Counted from the stretch's first letter, positions 9,171-20,700 are shown. The stretch: 64,000 nucleotides of DNA from Chloroflexota bacterium (GCA_016860845.1 BOKF01000006.1:124001-188000), one strand, 5' to 3'. The notes: generated from the letters alone by a model not told the origin. Numbers and translations are program-made.

Positions 9171-10298
9171 TTAGGTGGAATGCTCCCTGTATTCTTGGAA
9201 GTAAGCGCGGCCCGCCTCAGTAATTTCCCAGATGCCAGGTGAGGAGTCAGCCGCCAACAAGCCTTTATCTTTCATCTTTTGGCGGGCCCATTGGGCTGTA
9301 TTCCGCCAGCGGACTTGACGGCCACTCTTAATTGTCTGCCGATCGACTTCATTTAATTGAGCTGTCATACGCTGGCCAATCAGGTCTAAAACCTCGTTGG
9401 CGGAACCTCGGCCATTCAACTCAACCAGGACCGCCAGAATTGGCAGGTAGAAAGCTTCTTCAGCGGTTCTTATCCCTCGCCCCAGCCGTTTGGAACGGGG
9501 TTTACGAGGGGAGGACAGTAAGGGAGCGGGTTTCTCTGTTTTCATTATGGGCTGTTGGGCCTGTAAATCACTGATAAATCGTTCGCGTCCCTGTTCATTT
9601 ACATAGCGCCAAAACTTCCATCCATTGACGTGGGTCTGGGTAATGGCCTGAGCCGCCCCACTCGGACTGGCAAATCCCTGACCATTGTAAATGACCCGAT
9701 GATCAGGCAAGAAGGTGGCTTCGAAACGTCGGCGTTTGTACACAGCAAAAATAGGCCGATCAATGGTCTCTGCCGTAGATTGGGTAGTGATCGAAGTGGT
9801 AGAAGGCTTTACTTCCGTTGCCTTACTCATTGGGCCTGGCGACCTAGGTTTAGCAGCAGCCTCTTCCTGGGTTTGAGCGGTCGGATGCTTTTTGCCGAAT
9901 AGCCACTGCCACGGATCAACATTGAGACCACTCGTTGCTTCAGTTATTTGCTTGCCAACCCGGTTCACAGCCTCAGCTACAGCCTCGGGGCCGCCGGTTT
10001 CATGCAAGGCAGTTAGGACTCTGTTGTAACCTTCTGACAAAATATCGCCATAACCTACCGGCTGACCTTGTGGCTCGGCGCTGGTAGAAGCTGCTCGTTC
10101 GCCAACCACGTCCAGCCACATCTCTTGTAGGGTTTGGAGTTGATTACGAATGGCGACCAGATTTCTTTGGCGCTCAACTTCAAGTTCAACCGCATCAAAG
10201 TCACCCTGTTGGGCAGCAGTGTTGCTTCGTTTTAGACTCTCCTGGAACGCAGTTTCGATCGCGGCTAATAATGTTGCAAAGGCAGTTTGGATTGTCAC
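9171..10298 (-). CDS. RAMA-like/Mrr_N winged-helix protein
   Basis: This 375-residue protein starts at a GTG with GAGGG about nine bases upstream. The N-terminal ~80 residues are helical, probably coiled coil, followed by a Pro/Thr/Ser-rich linker. Around residues 180-240 lies a RAMA/DUF4357-like module (IFAVYKRRRFEATFLPDHRV, then GFASPSGAAQAITQTHVNGW and KFWRY), a fold linked to reading modified DNA. The last ~95 residues match the Mrr N-terminal winged helix (AEEAFYLPILAVLVELNGRG to GIWEITEAGRAYFQEY). No nuclease motif is present, so I infer a DNA-binding sensor or specificity factor working with the methyltransferase-containing enzyme upstream. Domain calls are by eye. Confidence 0.75.
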   Translation of the reverse strand: MTIQTAFATLLAAIETAFQESLKRSNTAAQQGDFDAVELEVERQRNLVAIRNQLQTLQEMWLDVVGERAASTSAEPQGQPVGYGDILSEGYNRVLTALHETGGPEAVAEAVNRVGKQITEATSGLNVDPWQWLFGKKHPTAQTQEEAAAKPRSPGPMSKATEVKPSTTSITTQSTAETIDRPIFAVYKRRRFEATFLPDHRVIYNGQGFASPSGAAQAITQTHVNGWKFWRYVNEQGRERFISDLQAQQPIMKTEKPAPLLSSPRKPRSKRLGRGIRTAEEAFYLPILAVLVELNGRGSANEVLDLIGQRMTAQLNEVDRQTIKSGRQVRWRNTAQWARQKMKDKGLLAADSSPGIWEITEAGRAYFQEYREHST

Positions 10299-10327
10299 AG
10301 TAGAGTTCCCTCATTAGAGATAATAGC

Positions 10328-11599
10328 TTAGGACGTACCTAAGTTGTCGTCCTCAAATTCGAGCCAATTTTCCCAAAAAGCAGAAAATTCCAAAAATGAA
10401 ATAGGCCGGAAGTGTGCCAGTTCATTTCGGATATTACGGCCAGTTATCACTAGAGGACGTTCTTTCCGGAGTTTATCCCGATAAGGTGAATTGATTACGG
10501 CTTGTAACAAGTGACCCCATTGCGTGGCCAGAGGGTTTTTTTTGACCCTCTCAAGTTCTTGATCATCTTTTGGTTTGGCCCATTTTAATGGCCAACCTTT
10601 CCCATAACGTCGAGTCAGATAATCACACAAATTTAAGCGAACATTGTCAAGTAAAGGCAGTAGCAAACCTGCCTGTCCCCGCCACATTTTCTGTTCGACT
10701 TCCTTGCGCTGCCCCAAGAGAACCAAAGCTGCTGTATGAATTTCTAGGCCATGTTCTGGGGTATAAATTAGCGCTCCAAAATCCCAAAAGCAGCGCCAGG
10801 CCTCCGGTGGGCTGAAATATCCAAAACCATTCATTTTGGGTGGAGCCTGTTTCTTTAGCAATTTCGTCCACCGTTCGCTATGCCGTTTCCACCCCTTCGC
10901 TAAAGCAAATTCCTGTAAGCTATCAACAAGAACGTCAAGAGGCTGCGTGACCTTATCCCACAGATATTCAAGGAGTTCAACATCATTGCCTGTCAAAGAG
11001 GGTAAAAGATGTTCTCGCCAAATCGTCTCCAAGGTATATTCTGGAGCTTGCAGGCGGCAAAGAAGCTGCATTTCAAGAGATGAGGGTATACTCCACCACC
11101 AACGCACTGAGAGGGCCACATCTGATTTTGGTAAATTTCCGGTTAGAACAGTTGCTGGTGAACAAAGACACACCCTACGAGCAACAGGATGTACCTGGGT
11201 GTCACGAATACGCTTACTCTGTTGCGCCCAATTCTCTAGGAGGCGGAACCAGGTTTGAGAATCTACTGTAGACAACTTTTCAATATCGTTAAGTAAAATA
11301 ACTTCTGGACATCTTTCGTGAAGTAATAGCGCCTCAAGCGTTTGGGGTACCGGATCAAGGCGAAGGAAATCAGACAGTTGAGCAATGGCGCCGTCATATT
11401 TCAAAGGAAGTTCACCTAAACTAATTTCCTCAAGCCATAAGTTCCTGCGATTCACTCCTAAAGAGATAGCACTACGTATATCAGCCAAGGATTGAGTTTC
11501 AGGAGTGATGAGTAAGACACTGCGACCGAGATACATCTCTTCGATGAGTTGATTAATTAACTGAGATGCACTGGGTGCATCAAGTACTTGGGATTTCAT
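10328..11599 (-). CDS. degenerate ATPase-like protein with HEPN-type RN..AH motif
   Basis: The 423-residue protein overlaps the preceding ATPase gene by four bases (ATGA). The N-terminal half resembles a P-loop ATPase that lost its Walker A: LLITPETQ stands where a P-loop would be, while a Walker B-like strand (PEVILLNDIEKLS) and an SP-x-TVLT-type strand remain. The middle is helical. The C-terminal ~100 residues end with GRNIRNELAHFRP (Arg391, His396), an R-x4-H arrangement typical of HEPN domains, many of which are RNases or their inactive relatives. I infer a regulatory partner of the neighbouring large ATPase, possibly with RNase activity. No named family is recognised; the HEPN reading rests on one motif. 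Confidence 0.7.
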   Translation of the reverse strand: MKSQVLDAPSASQLINQLIEEMYLGRSVLLITPETQSLADIRSAISLGVNRRNLWLEEISLGELPLKYDGAIAQLSDFLRLDPVPQTLEALLLHERCPEVILLNDIEKLSTVDSQTWFRLLENWAQQSKRIRDTQVHPVARRVCLCSPATVLTGNLPKSDVALSVRWWWSIPSSLEMQLLCRLQAPEYTLETIWREHLLPSLTGNDVELLEYLWDKVTQPLDVLVDSLQEFALAKGWKRHSERWTKLLKKQAPPKMNGFGYFSPPEAWRCFWDFGALIYTPEHGLEIHTAALVLLGQRKEVEQKMWRGQAGLLLPLLDNVRLNLCDYLTRRYGKGWPLKWAKPKDDQELERVKKNPLATQWGHLLQAVINSPYRDKLRKERPLVITGRNIRNELAHFRPISFLEFSAFWENWLEFEDDNLGTS

Positions 11600-14500
11600 T
11601 GATTATCGAAAGCGAGTCTGGAGATTGGTTCGGCAATTACATCTTCACCCCGTCGCTCAATCAGCCCCATATGCTCCAAAAAATCAAGCGCCGACTTACA
11701 AATCTCATTTCCTAAAGAGGCATCATCTTTCAACATTTCAGGGATAAGGTCAATTGGCACTGGACCATCTTCCTGGCAAATAAAACGAAATACGGACATT
11801 GCCGGAAGAGTAGAAAACTTACCAAAACGTTCGGCAAAACCTTGTCGGAGTGTTGGGTCTCCGCCAGAAAGGGCTGCTAAAAACAGATCAGTCTGTGGCT
11901 GAGGATCGGTCTGTCCAGCACATTGTTTGATGAATTCGTCAAGTAACCAGTGCCAACCACCCGTAGCTTTGAGTACTGCTTGGCAGGATTCCTCAGAAGA
12001 CAACATTTCCGGTTGATGTTGTCTTAAGCGTTGGCGCACTCCGGTTAAATTCCAGCGACTTAGGGCGATAACTGCATCCAAGCGATTTTCCAAGTCAGTT
12101 CGCTTGTCTTCTGGTAATTGTAACCATTCCCAGGTCGAGGCCGGATCGAAAGCAAAGATAACCCGCAACCATTGATCACGGCGATGCTTGAAGCGATGGC
12201 ATATTTTTAGAGCCACCTCAACCTGTTCGTTTAGTTCGGCGGTTGTTCCTCGTAGGCTATGATAAACAATTAAACGCTCGAAGTTTTTGTGACTCTCGAT
12301 AAACTTTTCAAACCAGGTTTCAAGTGTTCTACCCCGGCTAGAGAGATGGTCAATCGACTCCCAATGCGCCTTTTGACCGATTAATTCTTCAGGAACAAAA
12401 CGTTTTGTGGCTTCTCGCAGATAGTTCAATCCCAGAGCATCCGATCCAAAGACTAAGCCGACCCCAAAATTGTGAGGATTGAGGAGGCGTTCCTGAGCAT
12501 ATGTGAGTGGACTATAACGATTTACGGTTGAGTCTAGTAAGGCGTGATGGCTGTCTGCATCGAACTCGATTTCTGGCGGTTTGGCTGTTACCTCTTCCAG
12601 GTTTTGCCAAATCTCTTCCTCAGTACCCATCAAACGTACCAAATTGGGGCTGCGTAGGCGATATCCACCTTCAGTATGAGTTAACACGCCCAACCCACAC
12701 ATTTCTTCCAGGTAGCCTTTGAATTGGTGACTTTTTATCTGACTAAACCCATCAGCCCACCAGCCCTCGGCCAACTTATATAAGGCTTGTTGATTGTACA
12801 TCTGAGAGAAACTATCACGAGCTTTCAACTGATCCACAATCATGGCCAAGGCAATTACTTTATATCGGTCATCAAGAGCAAGTGTCCATTCAAAACGGGT
12901 CCGAATTTCGTTCCGTACCTCGGATTGACGGTAAACATTTTCGATAGCTGTTTCGTCTATAGAATAAGGCGGCAGTCCTCGTACCTTTTGTTTGTATAAA
13001 TATTGGACGAGTTTGTGGCAAAACAGTTGAATTAAGCCTGGGTGATAGTTAGTGTAAGAGAGAATACGCAAAACTAACAATCTATCTGAAAACCGAAATC
13101 CTAAGGCAGCCATTCGCTTCTGGACCAAATCGAGTGCAGCATCAGGCTCAAGCGGTCCCACTATCAAAGGTGTGCCCATATGAGCTAAAGGTTGATTGCT
13201 AATTCCTTGAAATCTCTGGACGTTGTGTAAACCGGCAAAAATAACTTTAAAACGCCGCTGAGTCGCATCCATTAGTGCTTTTAGCTGGCTGACAATTTGA
13301 AAGTTGCGTTGAGCATCAACATCAAGAAATTTATCAGCTTCGTCAAGCAGAATGAGCAGGCGCCGGTGGGGATTGGCGGTCATGATTTTGAGAATTTCCT
13401 CGCGCAGCCTTTCTGGACGTTCAGAGGTCTTTCGATCAATTAAGCCTAAATTTACCAAGCCATCACGTAATCGTCGCCATAAGTCATCCGGGTCTTGGCC
13501 GGCAGTTGGATCACCTAGCAATTTGATTTCTTCCAGTAAGACATACTGCTGACGTTCAGGGGCATGAAATTCTCGAAAGACCTGGCGCAACAATGCCGAT
13601 TTTCCCAACTGTCGTCCCCCATAGATAATGCAGGGGCCCGATGGTTGCTGTAAAGCCCTCACCATCTCGCGTCGGCCAAAGAACATTTCGGGGGGTACAG
13701 TTCCGGCAGCGAATGGGCTGTAGGGATTGGCTATGGTAAACGGTAAGGCACATTCGAGAAAAGCGCCTAAACGGGCTTCGTACTCACGAGCCAACAGTAA
13801 AAGTAAAGCTTCATCAAGCACGGCAATGGTTAGGGGCTGATCTCCCCGGCAGAAATTGGTCAAGTCTTCCCGTTGCCGTAGATTTAAGCGACCAAAATAA
13901 AAGACTACAGTAGCATAATTTTGGACGTTTAGACTTTGCAGAACTGCTCCGATTGTATCAAATCCTAACCGATCCCAAATACAAACGATGTGAAATCGGC
14001 CTTCCTGTTCCGAGCCAAATTGCGGCACCGGCGCAAGCCCAGCCGCCGAAATATTTGCTTGCCAGTAAGAAGCATCACTATCAAGTTGCCGTTCTAAACG
14101 TACGGAACGACCAATTGAGCCGAGAAACCGAAAACCTAAATACCGTAACAGAGTGGCAATATCCTTAGCCTGATTTTCCGGTGTAAAAATTTGTTGCCGC
14201 GACTTTAATTGTCGCCAGGCCTCAATTGCCTCCGCAACTTCCTGGAGACGTGACGTAGGTAAATTGCCTAAATTCAACTCCCGAAAGCTCTTTCTATTGG
14301 GGATTTCTCGAGCAATTCGTGCTAATGGGAAATCAGGCGATTCTAGAAATCTTAAAAGACCTGGCAGTTCGGTTACAAACTCCTTTAAGTTATCTCGTTG
14401 AATGGGTGACTCACGAAACAAAGTTAGATCAACCGCACTACCTCCACCAGCACTATTCTTCAGTTGAGCCAGATATTCATCTACTACACGGACAGCACGA

Positions 14501-17500
14501 TTTTCTATAGCCCGTTCAACTGTGGTTACAATTGCTTTGACTTGATCGGGCTGCGCCATTGTCCGTGCCAATTGTTCCTTGAGGTCAGACCAAATTTCAT
14601 GTTGCTTTTTAATACGAATATCACGAGCAACCTGTAATTTATTACAAACGTCTTGAAGTTGATGGCGAGCTGCTCCGATATTCTCGAGGGTTGGGGCTAC
14701 TTTCTTTATGCTTTCAACCTGAGCCGACAGTTCAGACCTATCTTCAGCATAAATGACCCCATCCACCAAAGCTTGTTCGATTTCGTCATTTGTTTGAGCA
14801 ATCAGGCGATCCAAACGCTGACGGGAGCTACCTCGTCGTTCTCGATATTGCTGGTTAAGTTCGGCCTCTCGTCCTGGATCGGTAATGATTTCTAGCAACG
14901 TTTTTACAAAACGATAATCTTCATGATCGAACCAATCGAGTAGGATCTGCTCAATTGTCTGTTCTTTATCTAATGTTGCTCCTAAACGAGCGGCCAGATG
15001 TGTCAACTCTATCTCAGTTGGTAATCCATTGTCATCAAGTTGGCACCCAGGCAGCCATAACAAGCGGTAGGTCAGGGATTGGTATAAATCACCCTTCAAG
15101 GGTGGATAAAGAGGTTCAGCTACAATTGATGTACTACCACTCTCCATATGCAGTAAACGATGTAACTGTTCAAAGGTGATTTGGAGCTGGTATGTCGCTG
15201 CCGCCAAATCAGTTCGTTCATTAGAAGTTGACATTTCACTCAAGTCAGCCTCAGCAGCCGGAAAATGATCCTTCAAAAGGCGCACGAAATCCTGTACTTC
15301 ACGGGTTAGCCAGTTACCCTTTTCCTGGAGTTGTCTCTCTCGCCGGATAGGCCGACACCATTGATCGGCCAATTGACAGGCTTCGGCCACCCGCCTGATG
15401 ATCTGTTCGCGTGCGGTGGCTTCTATGGGGGAGAGACGGCGTCCAATTAATTCGTGGTCAATCTCCTGTATGCGGTTGATAACAAACGAACGATCATTCC
15501 ATTTCTGAATATTCTCCCAAACTTCTGTAACTTTGGTGCGATCATCATTTGCCACGGGGTCGAGAAATTCAAGTAAGGAATTGGTTCTATTTTTGGCAAG
15601 GTAACGCCAAACAAAAGTGGCACGGGCGTAACTGGTCAGGCGCTCCGGAGCCTCAGCCACCCACTTTCGCGCTTCTTGAACCAACTCCTTTAACTCGGCC
15701 TCCCGTTCTTCCTGGGTTAGCGCATTTTCGAGTACTTCGGGGTAAACCAACAAGCCACGATTGGCAAACTCGGAGACAATCCCTACAAAGGCATTCAAGC
15801 CTGGAAATGGCCGAATCCACTCCGCCTTGGCAATCCCATTAATCCAGCCAGCCATATTACTCTCCGGGATAATCAACGCCGGGTAAAGGGCGGCAGCTAG
15901 CCCCAAGATTTGATGTGACAAGATGGGGTCTAATTCGTGGTCGTACGGAATACGAGCTAAAGCTTCGAGTATCAGGGTATTTTCCTTTTCCAGCCAGCGT
16001 GCCCCTTGCAGTGCCGCTAAGAGCCATGAGGGGACTAATACTTCTACTGCTCTGGTTTCAAGCGATCGGGTGAACCAGTAGGCTCCTGCCACATCATTTG
16101 ACAGCAAGAGCTGCCACAAGAAATCAGCTTGCACTGATGGTTGGTCAACGGAGATGTCTGGCTCAACTTCCGATCCTGGCATAAGTGGTGGGGTTTCGAC
16201 CACCTCTGTTCCTGGTATTGTAGGGTCTATAAAAACAACATCGTTATCTTCCGGGGTAAATTCCACCGGTTCTTCAGTTGGCACCAAATCTAAATCTTCA
16301 GCCGTGATTGTGTCGTCAAATGTTTCACTATTTGTAAGTGATGAGTCTGGTACAGCAGCAGCACCATCAAGCAAGGGTTGGTCTATGCCATCAGATTTGT
16401 CAAACTTTGATGGGTCAGGGTTGCTATCATTGGGCCAAGTATCGGTATCACCTGGAGGTGGGATAAATTCTTGGACCTCACGATCGCTAAGGCCAGGCTC
16501 ATCTTCGATAGTTTCAGCCTCTTCTCCCCTATCAGCATCGGCATCCAGGATTACTTCAAGTTCAGGAAATGACGTCTCTAAGGGGACGGAGGATAATATC
16601 GCCGGTTCATCTTCAGAAGGTGAGCTGTCTTCTGCTGCTGCTGTGTTTTCAGCGGCACTTTCACGGACTTGATTTCCAACCGGGGGTAAGTCTGGCGCGA
16701 AAATGGCCTGAAGCTGTTGGTAGATTTTAATGGCATAGTCGCTGAGGGTCATTAATTTTTGGTGCCAACTCTGTTTTTCACTTAACCGAGTGGGCGGTTG
16801 TTGCTCCAATACTTTATAGTCTGTAAAGGTTTGCCGAAGTTCAATGATCTTTTCAGTCGCTATAATTACCTGGTCCGCTGGACACAGATCGGCTTGCCAA
16901 TCACTGCATCCTGCAAATTCTTCGATAAAGTCAGGCTGATCGGCTAAAACTTCACACAACTCATCTAATGCTTCCTGTAAACGAATGAGTCCTTGGCGTT
17001 CCTGATTTTTATACTCAGCTAGAGTTTGTAGTTCACTGATAAAGTCGTCAATAGTGGCCCATACCGGTGAATTAGCCGGTAATGGCCGAAGTTTTTCCAG
17101 CCAATCAGTCCAAATATGATGCGATTGAGTTTGTTCGATGTGGGACATGTCCTCATTTTCCTCCTGGTCTGAGTGTTCAGGGATGTATAAAGATCCGCGT
17201 AGGCAGATATACATCAACAAAAAGTCATCCTGGCTATCGTCAGGATATTGCTGGCGAAAGATCTCTAAGTGTGAGTTGGTCTCTGAGAAAGAATGATAAT
17301 GGATAAAATGTTTACTTAGTGGTCCCAGCGGATTCAGTTCAATCCCTGTTTTGGAAAAAAAGTCGCGCATCCGGGCTGCTAATTCATAGTTGGCTGCAAC
17401 CCAGAGGGTTAAGATAGCGGCGACTACTTCATTGGACCTCTGAAAACCTTTGACGGCTTGTGGTAAAAGTTGAGACAACTTGGCTTTAGTAGGGTGCATA

Positions 17501-17670
17501 TCAAAGCCGCGAACTAACACTACCTGCCGTAATGCCTTATCCAAGAGTGTGGCGTTGCCTTTGCCGGCTTTCAGGTACTCCAGCGCCTGGCGAACTACTT
17601 TTTCCCGGTAGTCATCACTCATGGGTTGGTTAACCGTTATCAAGGGCAATGATGTAATTTCTTGTGTCAT
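11596..17670 (-). CDS. giant AAA/STAND-type ATPase of the defence operon
   Basis: An ATG at 17,670 with GGAGA seven bases upstream gives 2,024 residues; a TTG at 17,739 in the same frame would add 23 acidic residues. Residues ~1-350 are helical, ~350-520 are strongly acidic low complexity (Asp/Glu/Pro/Ser), and the middle ~800 residues are helical with coiled-coil character. An ATPase core of AAA_16/STAND type lies at about 1,330-1,600: FFGRREMVRAL, P-loop YGGRQLGKSALL near 1,350 and Walker B RLLILLDEADKFL near 1,440, then a winged-helix-like segment. The C-terminal ~350 residues have no motif I know. Size and position next to the methyltransferase recall large BREX ATPases (BrxC/PglY), but no PglZ is present and similarity is only general. 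Probable role: NTP-driven switch or motor. Confidence 0.82.
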   Translation of the reverse strand: MTQEITSLPLITVNQPMSDDYREKVVRQALEYLKAGKGNATLLDKALRQVVLVRGFDMHPTKAKLSQLLPQAVKGFQRSNEVVAAILTLWVAANYELAARMRDFFSKTGIELNPLGPLSKHFIHYHSFSETNSHLEIFRQQYPDDSQDDFLLMYICLRGSLYIPEHSDQEENEDMSHIEQTQSHHIWTDWLEKLRPLPANSPVWATIDDFISELQTLAEYKNQERQGLIRLQEALDELCEVLADQPDFIEEFAGCSDWQADLCPADQVIIATEKIIELRQTFTDYKVLEQQPPTRLSEKQSWHQKLMTLSDYAIKIYQQLQAIFAPDLPPVGNQVRESAAENTAAAEDSSPSEDEPAILSSVPLETSFPELEVILDADADRGEEAETIEDEPGLSDREVQEFIPPPGDTDTWPNDSNPDPSKFDKSDGIDQPLLDGAAAVPDSSLTNSETFDDTITAEDLDLVPTEEPVEFTPEDNDVVFIDPTIPGTEVVETPPLMPGSEVEPDISVDQPSVQADFLWQLLLSNDVAGAYWFTRSLETRAVEVLVPSWLLAALQGARWLEKENTLILEALARIPYDHELDPILSHQILGLAAALYPALIIPESNMAGWINGIAKAEWIRPFPGLNAFVGIVSEFANRGLLVYPEVLENALTQEEREAELKELVQEARKWVAEAPERLTSYARATFVWRYLAKNRTNSLLEFLDPVANDDRTKVTEVWENIQKWNDRSFVINRIQEIDHELIGRRLSPIEATAREQIIRRVAEACQLADQWCRPIRRERQLQEKGNWLTREVQDFVRLLKDHFPAAEADLSEMSTSNERTDLAAATYQLQITFEQLHRLLHMESGSTSIVAEPLYPPLKGDLYQSLTYRLLWLPGCQLDDNGLPTEIELTHLAARLGATLDKEQTIEQILLDWFDHEDYRFVKTLLEIITDPGREAELNQQYRERRGSSRQRLDRLIAQTNDEIEQALVDGVIYAEDRSELSAQVESIKKVAPTLENIGAARHQLQDVCNKLQVARDIRIKKQHEIWSDLKEQLARTMAQPDQVKAIVTTVERAIENRAVRVVDEYLAQLKNSAGGGSAVDLTLFRESPIQRDNLKEFVTELPGLLRFLESPDFPLARIAREIPNRKSFRELNLGNLPTSRLQEVAEAIEAWRQLKSRQQIFTPENQAKDIATLLRYLGFRFLGSIGRSVRLERQLDSDASYWQANISAAGLAPVPQFGSEQEGRFHIVCIWDRLGFDTIGAVLQSLNVQNYATVVFYFGRLNLRQREDLTNFCRGDQPLTIAVLDEALLLLLAREYEARLGAFLECALPFTIANPYSPFAAGTVPPEMFFGRREMVRALQQPSGPCIIYGGRQLGKSALLRQVFREFHAPERQQYVLLEEIKLLGDPTAGQDPDDLWRRLRDGLVNLGLIDRKTSERPERLREEILKIMTANPHRRLLILLDEADKFLDVDAQRNFQIVSQLKALMDATQRRFKVIFAGLHNVQRFQGISNQPLAHMGTPLIVGPLEPDAALDLVQKRMAALGFRFSDRLLVLRILSYTNYHPGLIQLFCHKLVQYLYKQKVRGLPPYSIDETAIENVYRQSEVRNEIRTRFEWTLALDDRYKVIALAMIVDQLKARDSFSQMYNQQALYKLAEGWWADGFSQIKSHQFKGYLEEMCGLGVLTHTEGGYRLRSPNLVRLMGTEEEIWQNLEEVTAKPPEIEFDADSHHALLDSTVNRYSPLTYAQERLLNPHNFGVGLVFGSDALGLNYLREATKRFVPEELIGQKAHWESIDHLSSRGRTLETWFEKFIESHKNFERLIVYHSLRGTTAELNEQVEVALKICHRFKHRRDQWLRVIFAFDPASTWEWLQLPEDKRTDLENRLDAVIALSRWNLTGVRQRLRQHQPEMLSSEESCQAVLKATGGWHWLLDEFIKQCAGQTDPQPQTDLFLAALSGGDPTLRQGFAERFGKFSTLPAMSVFRFICQEDGPVPIDLIPEMLKDDASLGNEICKSALDFLEHMGLIERRGEDVIAEPISRLAFDNQ

Positions 17671-17754
17671 ACTGGTTTCTCCGTAGTTCAAGCTAGGATG
17701 ATCGTCTAGTTCTGGCGCCCAATCAGGTTCATCGGCCAAGGAATTATTTTCTCC

Positions 17755-20700
17755 TCAAGTATCCGGCCCTTTATTCCCTTCCATCACCGCAATCTCCTCC
17801 TCGGTCAAGCCATACAACTGGTAGACAATCTGGTCAATCAGCCAATCCGTGCGCTGCAAACGGCGCATGAGGGGAGCGAGAGGATGGTGATAGTTCTGAT
17901 AAACGGCGACCAGGTTGCTCATATTGTCCACCTGGCCCAGGTTTTGGCGCAGCAGCCACATCCATTGGGCCTGATTGAGCCGCCAGAAATCATCCAGATC
18001 AAGTGTTTCACCGGCCAGCCCTTGTAATTGGGCCTGGGCCAACTTGATAGCGGTCTGATATTCGGCCAGTTTTTGAGGATAATTTTTGACTTCGGGGGCG
18101 GGAGGCTTTTTGGGGGTGTAGAGCCGATTGAGTTTGCCCAGTTGCTTTTCGTTCAAATAACCGGCCAGGTCTAGCCGAAAGCCCGACAGGTGGCCCTGCT
18201 TTTGCTTGTTCAACTCGATCATCTGCCCGGCCAGGTGAGCCAGGAGATCATGCACCACATCGGTTTGCTCATTGGGAGCAACGGCGAGCCGGGCGGCGAT
18301 GAAGGCGCTGACGGGAGAGCCGGTGTAGGCAGCCTGGTTGAGGGGCTGATGACCAGCAATGAAGGTCTCGGCCAGGCGCTGCGCTTCGGCGGCCAGCCGC
18401 GTTCGCTCATCGGGTGGGGTGGTGAAGAAAATAGTGCGGATAGGTAAAGGTTCGAGATACTGGGAAAAAATTCGGACGTATCCGCCACGCATAAAAGTAT
18501 TGAGCTGTTTTAAAGCGAAGTCACCAAAATTACTATTCAGAATGGCAAGTACATAATTCATCGAGTAAGGAAATTGAGCGCTTAAAGTAATGCCATATCC
18601 TGTAACAAAGGCTATACTTCCGTCTCCGTCCAGTGCATATGTAGCCCTACTGACAATATCACGAGAAAGTATTTTTGGTTCTCGAATAACTTCTAGGTTT
18701 TTAGGGTAGATGAAGCCATGCCATTCATTAGTACCTGCTAGTTTACTGCGTTCTCTAAGTTTTAAGGCATTCTCATTAGCAGCGAAATAACTGTAGGTCT
18801 CCGGATATCTAAATCGTAATTCGTCTAATGGAATAAGGCGAGCGCCATCTTCTACAATCTCATAGGGTATGAGCACAATTTTAGTGCCCGGTAAAACTTC
18901 ATAATGTCCAATTTGGTCCCCACCTACGAAATTAATACAAAGCTCTTTTTCCACTCTTACTCGTTTATTCAGCGAAGCCGAGAAGCCTTCGATCAAATCA
19001 CCTATTGCGATTGCATCTTCAAGAACATAAACTTCGTTTGCACTTGTACGAATTCCTTGAAACAACCGAGCAGATACCTCCTGAAGTTTATTGCTAACTT
19101 GAGATACTTTTCCCAAAATTTTACTAACGGCTGGGGTAGTAAAGGTCCAGGGTTCATTTGTTAAATTCTCCAAGAAAATGTCAATAAATGATAAATCCCC
19201 AGATACAATTTGTGTTGGATCTTCCAGGGCTAAATAACTGGCAGTTTCTCTCTTGGTGCCACTTAAAAAAAGCAGACAAGTATACGTAGTTGCCTGTTCG
19301 AAAACTTGACCATAAGTAAAATCTATAAGTGTGTGTAACGATTTCCGACTCGCAATAATTTTGCGGAATGGCTCTCCGTAAGTAGCTGTCATAAACTTGT
19401 TAGGTAGGATTAAACCAGACATACCATTAGAGTTTATCAAAAACTGAGACCGCTCCGCCATTAACATGTATATATCGTATGACCCCGAAGCAGAATTATA
19501 GGTCTGAGAAAAATAATGTACTGCTGCTGGGTCCGCCTGTTGCATTGTTTGAACCCGAACATACGGTGGATTCCCAACCACCGCATCAAAGCCGGGATTT
19601 TCGGCCCAATCGCGGCGGCGCAAATCCACAAAGATTTCGGGGAACTCCAAATCCCAGTGAAAAAAACGCTTGTCGTGCCACAGGTCACGGCTCTGCCGGA
19701 TGGCGACCTGGTAGGTATCGGCCACCTGCTGCTGACCGCGCAGGGCGGGCAGCACGTCGGCGCCGTACAGGGTCAAAAAGTTGTTGGCCTCTTTGTTGCC
19801 AAAATATTGGCTGACCCACAGATCAAGCACCTGCTTGTAGGGAGTCAGTTCCTTCTGGAACTGGTCGAACACCTCGGCACTGTGGTGGACGTCGGCCAGA
19901 GTAGCGTCGGACTGCTCGGCCACTTCGGTCATCAGGCTGGTCAAATCGAGCAGTCCGGCAAAGGGGCCGGCAAAGAGACCAAATTGCACCGCTTGACCTC
20001 GTTCATGTTGTTTGATGGCCTGCTCCACCGTGCGCACGTCGCTGCCGATGAGCGAGTTGCCCCAGCGCAGGTGGTGATCCAAAAAGCTGAGCGGCGCGCC
20101 GACGGTGAAGGAGTGCAGCCACAGGCTCAGCTTGGCCAATTCAACGGCCATCGGGTTCAGGTCTACGCCATAGATGCAGCGTTTCATCACCAGCCGGGTC
20201 AGCAGGGCAGTGTCGTCCAGCCGGGCCGGGTCAACGCCGATGCCCTGGCGCTCCATCTCGGCCAGGATGTCCTGCCTTACCCGCTCAATCAACTGCTGGA
20301 TGGGGTTCCACTCCCAGGGCACGTCGGGTTGGGCGTCGTGGTAGGTCTGCAGGCGCTGGATAATCCCGTCGGTCAGGTGATCCACCGCATTGACCAGGAA
20401 ATGACCCGATCCCATCGCCGGATCCAGAGTTTTAATTCCCAAAAAGGCTTCGCGGGCGTCGCGCTCGGCCTGCTCCAGTTGGCCGCGCAGCAAGCGATTG
20501 GCGCTCGGGTCGGCGGTATGGGCCAACTGCCGGCGCAGGTCGCCGCAGCGGTCCATAGCCGCCTGGAATTGGCCGTCCCGCTCGGCCAAAATCGGCTCCA
20601 GTGTATGCTGGACAATATACTCGACGATGTAATCGGGGGTGTAGTACGAGCCACTGGCTTTGCGCTCGCCTTTGTCGTTGATCAGTTCGACCTGGCCGCC

